The position numbers and the translations under genes are program-made. This document shows, one piece after another, positions 17,223 through 25,816 of a stretch of DNA of 64,000 bases. The notes under the pieces were generated by a model. The model saw nothing but the letters and a program-made list of their open reading frames with translations, was not told where the DNA came from and made no database searches. How positions within the stretch are numbered: the first letter of the stretch is position 1; each line of letters begins with the position of its first letter. The stretch is from Armatimonadota bacterium. GTDB lineage: Bacteria; Armatimonadota; Fimbriimonadia; Fimbriimonadales; Fimbriimonadaceae. The stretch is from NCBI GenBank assembly GCA_018268375.1, contig JAFDWS010000006.1, positions 417,115-481,114 on the forward strand. Reading direction: 5' to 3'.

Positions 17223-18824
17223 ATGAAGGCTTGGACGCAAAGAGCAGTGGCCGCGTTGGTCGCCATGGGCGCGGTGTCGGCGCTTGCCGATTTTGACGGG
17301 CCCGCCCCGGTCGCGTGGCGCTGGGCACAATCCACCTCTGCATCTCCGGCGGGCACGCCGCTCGTCTCGGGCGACAACGTGTATGTCGCCGTTGGCGGAA
17401 GGATCTACGCCTTGGAGCGCATGACGGGCAACCAGTTGTGGCGCTTCCCCGCTGCGGAGCCATTGAGCGGCCTCTTCCGAACCGGTGCGAGCATGGGCAG
17501 CGGGCTCATCGTGGCTGCCGCCGACAACAAGACCGTCTATGCCGTCGACCAAGCGACGGGAGCCCTCAAATGGCAATGGACGAGCGAGAAGCCGATCCTC
17601 GGCTCTCCGCAGGTGGTCGGAAACCGCGTCGCCGTCGGCACGAGCCCGGGCAGCATCGTTTCGTTGAAGACCGACACGGGCCTTCCTGACGGAGCACCGC
17701 TCGACCTCAAAGCCAACCTTTATCCCAACATGGCGGTCTGGCAGGAAAACCTGATCGTCATGACGAACGCGCCAGCGATCATGAGCATCAACGCCGGCAC
17801 CTTCAAGATTAACTGGAGCGTCGGAGCAAGCCAGCTGAGCGGGCTCTCCGCTCCTGCCGTCTATGGAGACACTGTTTATGTCAACACCGGCAATTACCTG
17901 ACCGCCATCCGCGTCGGCATGGGCGGCAGAAAGTGGGACAAACGGGTCGACGCGAACCTCGCGTTCGGTCCTGCGGTGTCGGATCAGGGCGTCGCCGTCG
18001 TGTCCACAGAAGGTGTCGTCTACACGTTCGACACCATGGGCAACTTCATGTTCAAGAAGGGTATTGACCTGGGATCTTCACCGATCGCCAACCCGTCCTT
18101 CGTGGGCAAAATGGTCGCCGTCGGCACCGAAAACGGAACCCTGAACATCGTCGATCCTAAGAGCGGCGAGGTCACTTTCAACTACGTGATTCCGCCACAA
18201 GTCCGCGGCGCTAAGGTCAGCGGCTCAAGCGGCGGCGGCGGAACTGAAGGTCTTGGCGGTGGCCGAGGCGGCGGAGGCGGCGAGAGCGACGACCAAGAGA
18301 TCAAGTACGTGCAGGTCGCTGGCCCCGCAGTCGGCTCTGGAGACACCATGCTTGTCCTCGCCAAAGACGGCAGTCTCCTTGCGTTCGATAAGCGCCTGGG
18401 CGTCGACTTGACGGCTCCGAGCGTGCGCATGGCTTGGCCAAACCAAGGTGAGCAAATCTCCGGCCAGGCTCCTCTTGAGTTCTTGTTCATGATCGAGGAC
18501 GCCGCGTCGGGTGTCAACCCCGACACCGTCAAGCTCTCGATCAATGGAACCGCCTACACAGGCAAATTCACGCGCGACGGCTACCTCTCAGTGAGGATCG
18601 GCGGAGCAAACATGCCGTTGGGCGACGGGCGCGCCGACATCCGCGTGTCTGCCTCGGACTGGCTGGGCAACAAAGTGGAGATGCCCTTTGCCTTGACCAT
18701 CGACAACACGCTTCCCGCACTTGGCGGGCCACCCCAGCCGAAGGACGACTCCGGCCGAGGCGGGCTCGGTAGCGGGCGCGGCGGTGGCCGAGGCGGCGGA
18801 CGTGGTGGCGGACGGGGCGGCTAG
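17223..18824 (+). CDS. Exported PQQ-like beta-propeller protein with Gly/Arg-rich tail
   Basis: A 533-residue protein. An N-terminal signal peptide (about 1-22, ending SALA) precedes repeated blades with the PQQ-like signature (ITYALDxxTGxxxW type; visible as ERMTGNQLWRF and DQATGALKWQW). Blades run to about residue 325. A Gly-rich linker (about 333-357) interrupts, then a further blade and an Ig-like segment (about 405-500). The last 30 residues are almost purely Gly and Arg, with GRGGG repeats. The fold suits a scaffold or a protein-binding role like BamB, not necessarily PQQ binding. ATG 17223 is chosen for the signal peptide and AGGA upstream. Confidence 0.82.
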   Translation: MKAWTQRAVAALVAMGAVSALADFDGPAPVAWRWAQSTSASPAGTPLVSGDNVYVAVGGRIYALERMTGNQLWRFPAAEPLSGLFRTGASMGSGLIVAAADNKTVYAVDQATGALKWQWTSEKPILGSPQVVGNRVAVGTSPGSIVSLKTDTGLPDGAPLDLKANLYPNMAVWQENLIVMTNAPAIMSINAGTFKINWSVGASQLSGLSAPAVYGDTVYVNTGNYLTAIRVGMGGRKWDKRVDANLAFGPAVSDQGVAVVSTEGVVYTFDTMGNFMFKKGIDLGSSPIANPSFVGKMVAVGTENGTLNIVDPKSGEVTFNYVIPPQVRGAKVSGSSGGGGTEGLGGGRGGGGGESDDQEIKYVQVAGPAVGSGDTMLVLAKDGSLLAFDKRLGVDLTAPSVRMAWPNQGEQISGQAPLEFLFMIEDAASGVNPDTVKLSINGTAYTGKFTRDGYLSVRIGGANMPLGDGRADIRVSASDWLGNKVEMPFALTIDNTLPALGGPPQPKDDSGRGGLGSGRGGGRGGGRGGGRGG

Positions 18825-18833
18825 CACAATCCC

Positions 18834-19847
18834 ATGAGCCCGGAGTTTTGGCAAAGGCTCCTGGCGACAGACGCCCCTAACGACCGGCTCTGGCGGACTT
18901 ACGATTCCGCCAGAGCCGGACTGTTTCCAGAGGACAGCCCGTTACTATGGGAGACCCTGACCGAACGAGAGCGCCAGGTGGCCGCCTCCGCCGATCTGCG
19001 AAGCCTGGACGGCGCATTGAAGGACGGAGCCGTTCTCCACGAGCTTGATGACCGCAACGGGCCGCCTGCGGTTTTCGTCAATCCAGATCCCTCCTGTCTC
19101 AATAGGCAGAGTTTGGGCGTGGTCGGGACCAGGGGAGCATCGTCGTACGGACTGAACGTCGCCATTACGTTCGCGAAGGCGGCTGCGAGTCAAGGCGTGA
19201 CGGTCGTGAGCGGGGGCGCGCTCGGCATTGACGCAACCGCCCATAGGGCCGCGATAGAAGCAGGTGGCCAAACCGCCGTTGTCTTGCCATGTGGTGTAGA
19301 CGTTGATTACCCCTCCCGGCACCGTGACCTCTTCCTCGCCGCCCGGCATCAGGGTTGCCTCGTCAGCCGGTGCGCTTGTGGCGCCAAAACGCAAGACCAC
19401 GTGCTCATGCAGCGAAACCGCCTCGTCGCCCAATTGTCGGACGCGCTTTTGATCGTCGAGGCGCCTGACGGATCGGGCTCGCTTTCTACCGCGGCTATGG
19501 CGGTCGAACGGGGCGTGCCGATCTTTGTCGTCCCCGGGCCAGTGAGCGAGAGGGGCTTCAAGGGTTCTCACCGGTTGATTCGTGAAGGGGCGACCCTGGT
19601 CGACGAGCCGGAGCAGATCTTTGAAGCGATGGGTTGGCAACACACGGTGTCGTGCCGCCAGACCCGCGCCGGAAGCAACGATACCGAGAGCACGGTTCTG
19701 AGCGCACTTGGCGGCATGCCCAAGAGCGCGGAGGCGATCGGAACCGAGACTCAACTGGGCGCTGGCGCCGTGCTCTCTGCTCTCACCATGCTCGAGATCG
19801 AAGGCATCGTGGTCAAATCGCCCGAGGGGTACGCTCTCCGACCATGA
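18834..19847 (+). CDS. dprA: DNA-processing protein DprA
   Basis: A 337-residue protein loading RecA on incoming single-stranded DNA during natural transformation. The Rossmann-like core has VVGTRGASSYG, SGGALGIDATAH, VLPCGVDVDYP and NRLVAQLSDALLIVEA, the order and sequence expected of DprA. A C-terminal winged-helix (about 280-337) follows. The N-terminal region is short. Its stop overlaps the NagA start by ATGA, an unusual partner. Only 9 nt separate it from the propeller gene upstream. Confidence 0.93.
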   Translation: MSPEFWQRLLATDAPNDRLWRTYDSARAGLFPEDSPLLWETLTERERQVAASADLRSLDGALKDGAVLHELDDRNGPPAVFVNPDPSCLNRQSLGVVGTRGASSYGLNVAITFAKAAASQGVTVVSGGALGIDATAHRAAIEAGGQTAVVLPCGVDVDYPSRHRDLFLAARHQGCLVSRCACGAKTQDHVLMQRNRLVAQLSDALLIVEAPDGSGSLSTAAMAVERGVPIFVVPGPVSERGFKGSHRLIREGATLVDEPEQIFEAMGWQHTVSCRQTRAGSNDTESTVLSALGGMPKSAEAIGTETQLGAGAVLSALTMLEIEGIVVKSPEGYALRP

Positions 19848-20914
19848 CGGGTAAGCGTTCCTGCCTGGGCCCCGCAGGCTATGGGACGTATGAGGTCGCC
19901 TTCGAGGACGGCGCGCTCCACCTTGAGCCCACGGGCGGGCCTGCCGATGGCCATCTTGTGCCGGGATTCGTCGACATCCATATTCACGGTTATCGCGGCG
20001 TCGATTTCATGAGTGGCGAGGCGCAGGGCTTGAAAGCGATGTGCGACGGCCTCAAAGAGCAGGGCTACGAGGCCTTCTTGGCGACCACGGTCACTGCCCC
20101 AAGCCAGGCTGTCAAGAACGCGATCCAGGCTCTCGAGACCTGTGACGACCCCGCAATCGTGGGCTTCCACCTGGAAGGCCCTTTTCTCAGCCCGGACTAC
20201 CCGGGCGCCCAACCGCAGCACGCCATCATCGACTTTGACGGGTCTTCTTCTGAGTGGAGCGACGTGCTCGGCCACAAGCAACTCCGAGTCGTCACCCTTG
20301 CTCCCGAAAGGACCGGCGCAATCGAACTAGTCAAGAGGCTCTCCGGCGCTGGCGTCCACGCCAGCATGGGGCACACGAACGCCACGTTCGAGGAGGCAAA
20401 GGCGGCGGTGCGGGCCGGCGTCAAAGGAGCGACCCACACCTACAACGCCATGCGAGGGCTCCAGCACAGGGAGCCGGGGACCGTCGGAGCGGTCCTGACT
20501 TCTGACGACGTCTGGGCTGAGTTCATCTACGACCAGCACCACATCGCGCCGGCGGCGGCAGACGTCCTCTTCCGCTGCAAACCCGCTGACAAGGTCATCG
20601 CGGTGAGCGACGGCACCGCCGCCTCGGGCTTGCCGGACGGTGCGACCCTCTCCATGTGGGGGCAAGACTGCGTCGTGCGGGGAGGAACCGTCAGACTCGC
20701 CTCAAACGGCGCTCTGGCAGGCAGTGCGGCGACCCTCCTGGACTGCTTCAGAAACATCCTTGCGGATTTTGGGCCGGAGCTTGCCATCCGGAGTTGCTGC
20801 CTCAACCCTCGTAAGGTCGCGGGGGTGCCCGACTCACCAAGGCTGTGGATCGATTTCGACGACAAGCTCGACATTCGGGACATCCACCCCACGAAAACAC
20901 TCAGTGGATGCTAA
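19844..20914 (+). CDS. nagA: N-acetylglucosamine-6-phosphate deacetylase
   Basis: A 356-residue amidohydrolase-superfamily enzyme that deacetylates GlcNAc-6-P to GlcN-6-P in amino-sugar use and cell-wall recycling. Metal and catalytic signatures are VDIHIHG (H46, H48), GFHLEGPFL (metal Glu), ASMGHTNATFEEA, THTYNAM and the catalytic Asp in AVSDGTAASG. The N-terminal beta segment is short (about 40 residues). The ATG overlaps the DprA stop (ATGA); longer readings would run through dprA. No NagB or PTS gene is nearby. Confidence 0.92.
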   Translation: MTGKRSCLGPAGYGTYEVAFEDGALHLEPTGGPADGHLVPGFVDIHIHGYRGVDFMSGEAQGLKAMCDGLKEQGYEAFLATTVTAPSQAVKNAIQALETCDDPAIVGFHLEGPFLSPDYPGAQPQHAIIDFDGSSSEWSDVLGHKQLRVVTLAPERTGAIELVKRLSGAGVHASMGHTNATFEEAKAAVRAGVKGATHTYNAMRGLQHREPGTVGAVLTSDDVWAEFIYDQHHIAPAAADVLFRCKPADKVIAVSDGTAASGLPDGATLSMWGQDCVVRGGTVRLASNGALAGSAATLLDCFRNILADFGPELAIRSCCLNPRKVAGVPDSPRLWIDFDDKLDIRDIHPTKTLSGC

Positions 20915-20953
20915 GATGAGTCTGCTCCGGCCCCGTGACCGGCCGGCCCGGTC

Positions 20954-22861
20954 ATGGCCACACGCACGAAGTTCAAGCACATTCTCTTTGGCGCGCCGAT
21001 CGCAACAAAGAAGGCGCACCACGAGAAGCTCATCATCCCCTTCGGCTTGGCCGTCTTCGCTTCAGACGCGCTTTCTTCCGTAGCCTACGCCAGCGAGGAA
21101 ATCCTCAAGGTGCTCGTGCTCGCGGGCGCCATGGCGATGCCGCTTTTGACCCCGATCTCCCTCGCGCTGTGCGTGTTGATGCTGGTCGTAGGGTTCAGCT
21201 ACTACCAGACCATCCAGGCTTATCCGAACGGCGGCGGCACATACATCGTCACGACAGAAAACCTTGGCTCTGTGCCCGGACGCATCGCAGCGGGCGCGCT
21301 TCTTACGGATTACGTGCTCACTGTCGCGGTCTCCATCTCTTCAGGCGTGGCCGCAGTGATCTCAATGGTGCCGGCCGTCCAGCCACACGCGGTCGAGCTC
21401 GGGCTCGGCGTGATCGCCATTCTTTGCCTTTTGAACTTGCGAGGAGCCAAGGAGAGCGGTGCGCTGTTCAGTTTCTTCGTCTACTCCTTCGTCGCCATGA
21501 TCCTCGCCCTTGTGGCGACCTGCATCTTCAAAGGCGCTGGCCAAGCGCCTGTTCCCTATGGACACATCGAGAAACCTAGCGAGGGCTGGCATGCCTTCGG
21601 CGCCTTCTTGATCCTCAGAGGCTTTGCCGCTAGTTGCACGGCCCTGACGGGCACCGAGGCGATCGCAGACGGTGTCCAGGCTTTCAAGGAGCCGGCCGCG
21701 AAGAACGCAGGCAGGACGCTCGGGCTGATGATCGCGCTCCTCCTGGTCATGTTCATCGGCTTAGGCTGGTCTGCGCAGCATTTCGGGATCGTGCCGATGC
21801 ACGAGACTGAGAAGGGCTACAAGACAGTGATCGCGCTGCTTGCTCAGCAGGTGTGGGGGCAGGGCCCCTTATTCACCGGCATTTTGGTCACGACGGCGTT
21901 CATTTTGTTCTTAGCTGCGAACACCGCTTTCGCCGACTTTCCCCGGCTGTGCAGCTTTGTCGCTCGCGACGGCTTCATGCCGCGCCAGTTGATGTCGGTC
22001 GGTGACAGGCTCGTCTTCCAGAACGGCATCATCGTCCTGGGGCTGTTCGCAGGATTGCTCGTCGTCGTCTTCCGTGCCGACACCCACGCGCTCATTCCGC
22101 TCTATGCGCTCGGTGTCTTCATCTCCTTTACGCTGAGCCAGACCGGCATGGCGGTCAAGTTCAAGCGAATGCGTGCGCTGGCTAAGAAGGGCCTGGACGA
22201 ACACGGGGAACCGCTCGCATCAGGCGAGGTCCCGAGTCGGACTGGACGCCGCTTGACCACGAAGATGGGGATCAACGCGTTCGGCGCGCTCGTGACGTTC
22301 GTGGTCGCCATCATCCTCCTCTGGACGAAGTTCCAGGAAGGCGCCTACATCATCGTCATCGCCTTGGCCGTCATGCTCGCGGTCTTCAAGGTGATTCGGA
22401 TGCACTACGACTATCTCGCTGGCGAACTCAACGTCCGCGAAGGCATGAGTGTTCCCGCTTATCGGTCGGCCAACCTCCTTCTCGTTCCTCGGCTTCACCG
22501 GGGCGTCCTCAAGGCGATTGGCTATGCAAAGGCGTCTGCCACCGACGTGCGTGGGCTCCACGTCACGCTCGACTACACCAGTGCGGCAAAGATCAAAGAC
22601 GACTGGGCCCGGTTTGGGGTCGACATGCCCCTTGTCATTCTCGACTCGCCCTATCGGTCCTTGATCGAGCCTGTGCTCGATTACATCGACCAGATGATCG
22701 CCGAGGATCCCGACCTCATCGTGACAGTGATCGTGCCCCAGGCGGTGCCCAAGTACTTCTTCCAAAGTTTGCTCCACAATAACGCGGCGGTCGGGCTCAA
22801 GCTCGCGCTTGGGACTCGCCGCAACGTCGTGATCACGAACATCCGTTATTTCTTGACGTGA
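20954..22861 (+). CDS. APC-superfamily amino-acid permease
   Basis: A 635-residue protein with about 12 TM helices (residues about 25-475) followed by a soluble C-terminal region of some 150 residues. The first TM pair carries FGLAVFASDALSSVAYA, a hallmark of APC permeases of the large 'amino acid permease' type. YPNGGGTYIVT and GTEAIADGVQAFKEP are further signatures. Transport is proton- or sodium-coupled uptake; the substrate is unknown (amino acid or cation). The next gene, a STAS-USP fusion, starts 4 nt downstream and is probably a dedicated regulator. Confidence 0.88.
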   Translation: MATRTKFKHILFGAPIATKKAHHEKLIIPFGLAVFASDALSSVAYASEEILKVLVLAGAMAMPLLTPISLALCVLMLVVGFSYYQTIQAYPNGGGTYIVTTENLGSVPGRIAAGALLTDYVLTVAVSISSGVAAVISMVPAVQPHAVELGLGVIAILCLLNLRGAKESGALFSFFVYSFVAMILALVATCIFKGAGQAPVPYGHIEKPSEGWHAFGAFLILRGFAASCTALTGTEAIADGVQAFKEPAAKNAGRTLGLMIALLLVMFIGLGWSAQHFGIVPMHETEKGYKTVIALLAQQVWGQGPLFTGILVTTAFILFLAANTAFADFPRLCSFVARDGFMPRQLMSVGDRLVFQNGIIVLGLFAGLLVVVFRADTHALIPLYALGVFISFTLSQTGMAVKFKRMRALAKKGLDEHGEPLASGEVPSRTGRRLTTKMGINAFGALVTFVVAIILLWTKFQEGAYIIVIALAVMLAVFKVIRMHYDYLAGELNVREGMSVPAYRSANLLLVPRLHRGVLKAIGYAKASATDVRGLHVTLDYTSAAKIKDDWARFGVDMPLVILDSPYRSLIEPVLDYIDQMIAEDPDLIVTVIVPQAVPKYFFQSLLHNNAAVGLKLALGTRRNVVITNIRYFLT

Positions 22862-22865
22862 GCCT

Positions 22866-23663
22866 ATGATTGTTGAGTCGTACGAAGACGTCGTCATCCT
22901 TTCCGGACCCCTGCGCTCCAATTTCTGGGAGACGATCCACACCGCGATCTCGCTCACCCTCAAGCGGCACCCTACGGGCGTCATCGTCGACTGCAGCGGC
23001 ATCACTGAGATCACTCCGGAGGGCGCTGAGACCTTCCATGACGCGATTGAGTTCGTCAAGGAGCACGAGCGGGCCCGCATCATGGTCGCTGCGGTCCCTC
23101 CCAACGTCAAGGAAGTGCTCAAGCAAGTCCCCGAGGTGCGGTCACAGCTTCCTGTCGCCAGCACCGTCGAAGAAGCCAGACGCTCGCTCGATCTCCTGGT
23201 GAAAGAGGAGCACTTCGGCCGAAAGAAGGAGAAAGAGAAGGCTTACGACCGGCAGATCCTCGCCGTGATCAGCGGGGACGACAGCGATCAGCACATGTTC
23301 TCCGTCACGGAGGAGTTGGTGGACACCATGCCGGCCAAGGTCGTGCTGCTGGCTCCCATCGTCGTTCCCCGCGAGCTGCCGCTGACGGCTCCCCTCCCGC
23401 AGGTCGAGGAGTCCTTCGCCGATGCGTTGGACCATGGCCAGAAGCGGATGGCGGCTCGAGGTACCCCATGCGAAGTGCGCCTTGAGCGTACGCGGGACAT
23501 TCCGAGCATCGTTCAGGAAGTGGCGTGCCAGACCAACGCCGCCCACGTCATCGTCGGCCTCGCGAGTGACGCGAAAGGGGACGACGAGTACCTCAAGATC
23601 CTCAAATCAGTGATTGAGCGGGTCAAGAAACCGCTGGTGATTGTGCGGGGCGAGAGAGCGTAG
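22866..23663 (+). CDS. STAS-USP domain fusion, partner of the APC permease
   Basis: A 265-residue soluble protein. Residues 1-110 have the STAS pattern (VIVDCSGITEITPEGAETF, a predicted strand-helix that resembles anti-sigma-antagonist and SulP STAS domains). A charged linker (FGRKKEKEKAYD, about 118-129) follows, then a universal-stress-protein domain (about 130-263). That domain has a QILAVISGD strand-1 loop and HVIVGLASD, but lacks the classical ATP-loop GxxGxxxxxxxxxG[ST]. The 4-nt gap to the permease gene and lack of TM segments suggest a cytosolic regulator of transport. STAS assignment is moderate. Confidence 0.72.
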   Translation: MIVESYEDVVILSGPLRSNFWETIHTAISLTLKRHPTGVIVDCSGITEITPEGAETFHDAIEFVKEHERARIMVAAVPPNVKEVLKQVPEVRSQLPVASTVEEARRSLDLLVKEEHFGRKKEKEKAYDRQILAVISGDDSDQHMFSVTEELVDTMPAKVVLLAPIVVPRELPLTAPLPQVEESFADALDHGQKRMAARGTPCEVRLERTRDIPSIVQEVACQTNAAHVIVGLASDAKGDDEYLKILKSVIERVKKPLVIVRGERA

Positions 23664-23798
23664 GACGCGCATACTTGGCCCTGTGATCGTGCCAGGAACC
23701 ACGGGCGACCCCTAATATTTGCCAGTTCTAATCGACGCGCATCTTGGCGGAGCACTCGGAGCGTGGTATTTTTTAGAACCTGCTCCTGGAGGCAACTC

Positions 23799-25391
23799 AT
23801 GTCCAATTGCTTCGCCCCCGTCCGCACCCTGGCCGTCCTTTTGTCTTTGGCGGCACCTTTCATCGCGTCCTGCCAGCAAGCCAAGAACGTCTCCCTTTAC
23901 AAGCAGTTCTCCTTGACGGCCTTGGGGACCACCGCTGGCAACGACTGCTGGGGCTACGTCTCTCCGTCCGGGCGCGAGTACGGCATCTTCAGCATGAAGA
24001 ACAAGGTCGTGTTCGTCGACGTCACCGATCCTGCGAACTCGGTCAATTTTGCTGAAATTCCGCACTCCGCAAGCACCTGGGGCGACGTCAAGGTCTTCCG
24101 CGATGTTGCTTACGCCGTCACGGAAACGCAAGGAACGGGCATCCAGGTCATTGACATGTCGAACATCGACAACCATGTCGTGACCCTGGTGAAGACGATC
24201 ACGAGCCCCGGCCGGACACACAATCTGTCCCTCGACACCGTCAGTGGCTTTCTGTACACGTGCGGATCACGCGATGGCACCGGCACCACCATGTGCTTCG
24301 ACCTCAAGGCCGATCCGCGCAACCCTGCGCCCATCGGTAGCCCCTCGCTCACGACGACGTATCAACACGATGCCGAGGTCTACACCTACACGTCGGGCCC
24401 GTATGCCGGCCGCCAAATCATGTTCGGGAGCGGTGAAAGCCGCGGCGTAGAGATCTGGGACGTCACGAACAAGAACGCGGTGACACTCATCCGGCGCATC
24501 ACATACCCCTTCATCGGCTATTGCCATCAAGGCTGGTTGAGCCCGGATCAGCACTACTGGTACATGGACGACGAGCTGGACGAGGCGAACTTCGGACTGA
24601 CGACGCGAACCTTGGTGTTCGACGTCAGCGTTCTTGAGACGGCCGACCTCGTTTCGACCTATACGAGCGGCTCAACGGCCATTAACCACAACCTTTACAA
24701 CCGGAACAACTACATCTTTGAGTCCAACTACTCGAGCGGCCTTCGGATCTTCGACGCCAATTCGGATCCGGTAAACCCAACGCAGGTGGGTTGGTACGAC
24801 ACGTTCCCGAGCGACGACCGAACGGATTTCGTGGGCGCTTGGAGCAGCTACGCGTTCTTCCCGAGCGGCACCGTGATCACCAACGACATCAACTCGGGAG
24901 CTTACGTCCTCGATGTGAGCCAAGCAACGAAGAAGGACATGGGGCTCACAGGCTTCACCGTCGACCGGGGAGCGATCGTCTCAGGCGGACTAGCAGAGCT
25001 TTCAGCGGTGGACGGCCAAGATCTCGTCGTCAAGAAGGGCCTGACAGTCAACCCGGGGGAGGCTCCGATCCAAATCACGTTCGAGGGCACGTGCCTCTGG
25101 CAAGACATCAGCAAGCTTCAATTCAACTTGCGACTTCGGGTCGACACTTTGGGACTCGCCCAGACCATCGAACTTTACGACTGGACCAGCAACACTTGGC
25201 AGCAGGTTCAGCAGGGTTCGGCGCCCCTTGCCGACACGACCTACAACTCGATCGGCGCGAGCCCGGATCGGTTCGTGGAGCAAGGCACGCGCAGGATGAA
25301 GGCAAGGCTCAGCTTGAAAGCAAGCGGGCCGACGAGCATCGCAAACTGGAAGACGCTCGTCGACCTCGCAAACTGGACGATCAACCCTTAA
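23799..25391 (+). CDS. LVIVD-repeat 'choice-of-anchor B' family lipoprotein
   Basis: A 530-residue secreted protein. The signal ends with a lipobox, FIASC, predicting lipidation at Cys25. The body has repeated LVIVD-type blades (YGIFSMKNKVVFVDV, VAYAVTETQGTGIQVID), a GSRDGTGTTMCFD segment, and GYCHQGWLS, all diagnostic of the anchor-B family. A C-terminal Ig-like region has the FELY/IELYDW signature. TGGAGG, 7-12 nt before ATG 23799, fixes the start. It is paralogous to the gene at 25817 and probably arose by duplication. Role unknown; the propeller may bind ligands or partners at the cell surface. Confidence 0.85.
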   Translation: MSNCFAPVRTLAVLLSLAAPFIASCQQAKNVSLYKQFSLTALGTTAGNDCWGYVSPSGREYGIFSMKNKVVFVDVTDPANSVNFAEIPHSASTWGDVKVFRDVAYAVTETQGTGIQVIDMSNIDNHVVTLVKTITSPGRTHNLSLDTVSGFLYTCGSRDGTGTTMCFDLKADPRNPAPIGSPSLTTTYQHDAEVYTYTSGPYAGRQIMFGSGESRGVEIWDVTNKNAVTLIRRITYPFIGYCHQGWLSPDQHYWYMDDELDEANFGLTTRTLVFDVSVLETADLVSTYTSGSTAINHNLYNRNNYIFESNYSSGLRIFDANSDPVNPTQVGWYDTFPSDDRTDFVGAWSSYAFFPSGTVITNDINSGAYVLDVSQATKKDMGLTGFTVDRGAIVSGGLAELSAVDGQDLVVKKGLTVNPGEAPIQITFEGTCLWQDISKLQFNLRLRVDTLGLAQTIELYDWTSNTWQQVQQGSAPLADTTYNSIGASPDRFVEQGTRRMKARLSLKASGPTSIANWKTLVDLANWTINP

Positions 25392-25654
25392 GCGATCGCC
25401 TCGAGATCTTTCACAGCAGCCCTGGGCGATTGCCGCCTGGGGCTGTTTGACTCTGGATCGCCCTTTGCTGGACCTCGCAGCTTTTGGAACAGATCGATGA
25501 GCAGGGGCACGGTGGACAGTGCGCCGACCGCCAAGAGAGCGATGCCGATCGTCTTCTTTCGTTTTTCCGGCACCTTGTCCGACATGAGCAGGGCCGCGCC
25601 GGCGCCTCCGAGGCCGCGCGTCAAGGCGATGGCACCGATTTCAGGCAGAGACAT
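25388..25654 (-). CDS. Small one-to-two-TM membrane protein
   Basis: An 88-residue protein of unknown function. A weakly hydrophobic N-terminal stretch (residues 3-25) and a clear TM helix (about 35-55, IGIALLAVGALSTVPLLI) are followed by a Pro/Arg-rich basic tail. The ATG 25654 is preceded by AGGA at a good distance; an upstream ATG at 25678 is possible. It is convergent with the upstream anchor-B gene, sharing TTAA at the stops. It sits between two paralogues on the opposite strand. Confidence 0.6.
   Translation of the reverse strand: MSLPEIGAIALTRGLGGAGAALLMSDKVPEKRKKTIGIALLAVGALSTVPLLIDLFQKLRGPAKGDPESNSPRRQSPRAAVKDLEAIA
25417..25448 (+). terminator. Weak hairpin-plus-T candidate terminator
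   Basis: CAGCCC ... GGGCTG arms with internal GGGC/GCC pairs are followed by only TTT. It lies 26 nt downstream of the anchor-B stop, inside the coding sequence of the opposite gene, so it may be fortuitous. Confidence 0.35.
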
Positions 25655-25816
25655 GCTTGCTTTCCTCATGTTTCGCAAGACGCCAAAACGCGCGTTCCTT
25701 CTGGGTCCAGCCGGTGAAAATCCCGTGCCCGCCGCCGTATGCGGGTCAGGTATTGTCAGGTGACTGCCTCAAGGACGCAACTTGGCGTCGAATCGAGTAC
25801 GTACATAGGTTCACTC

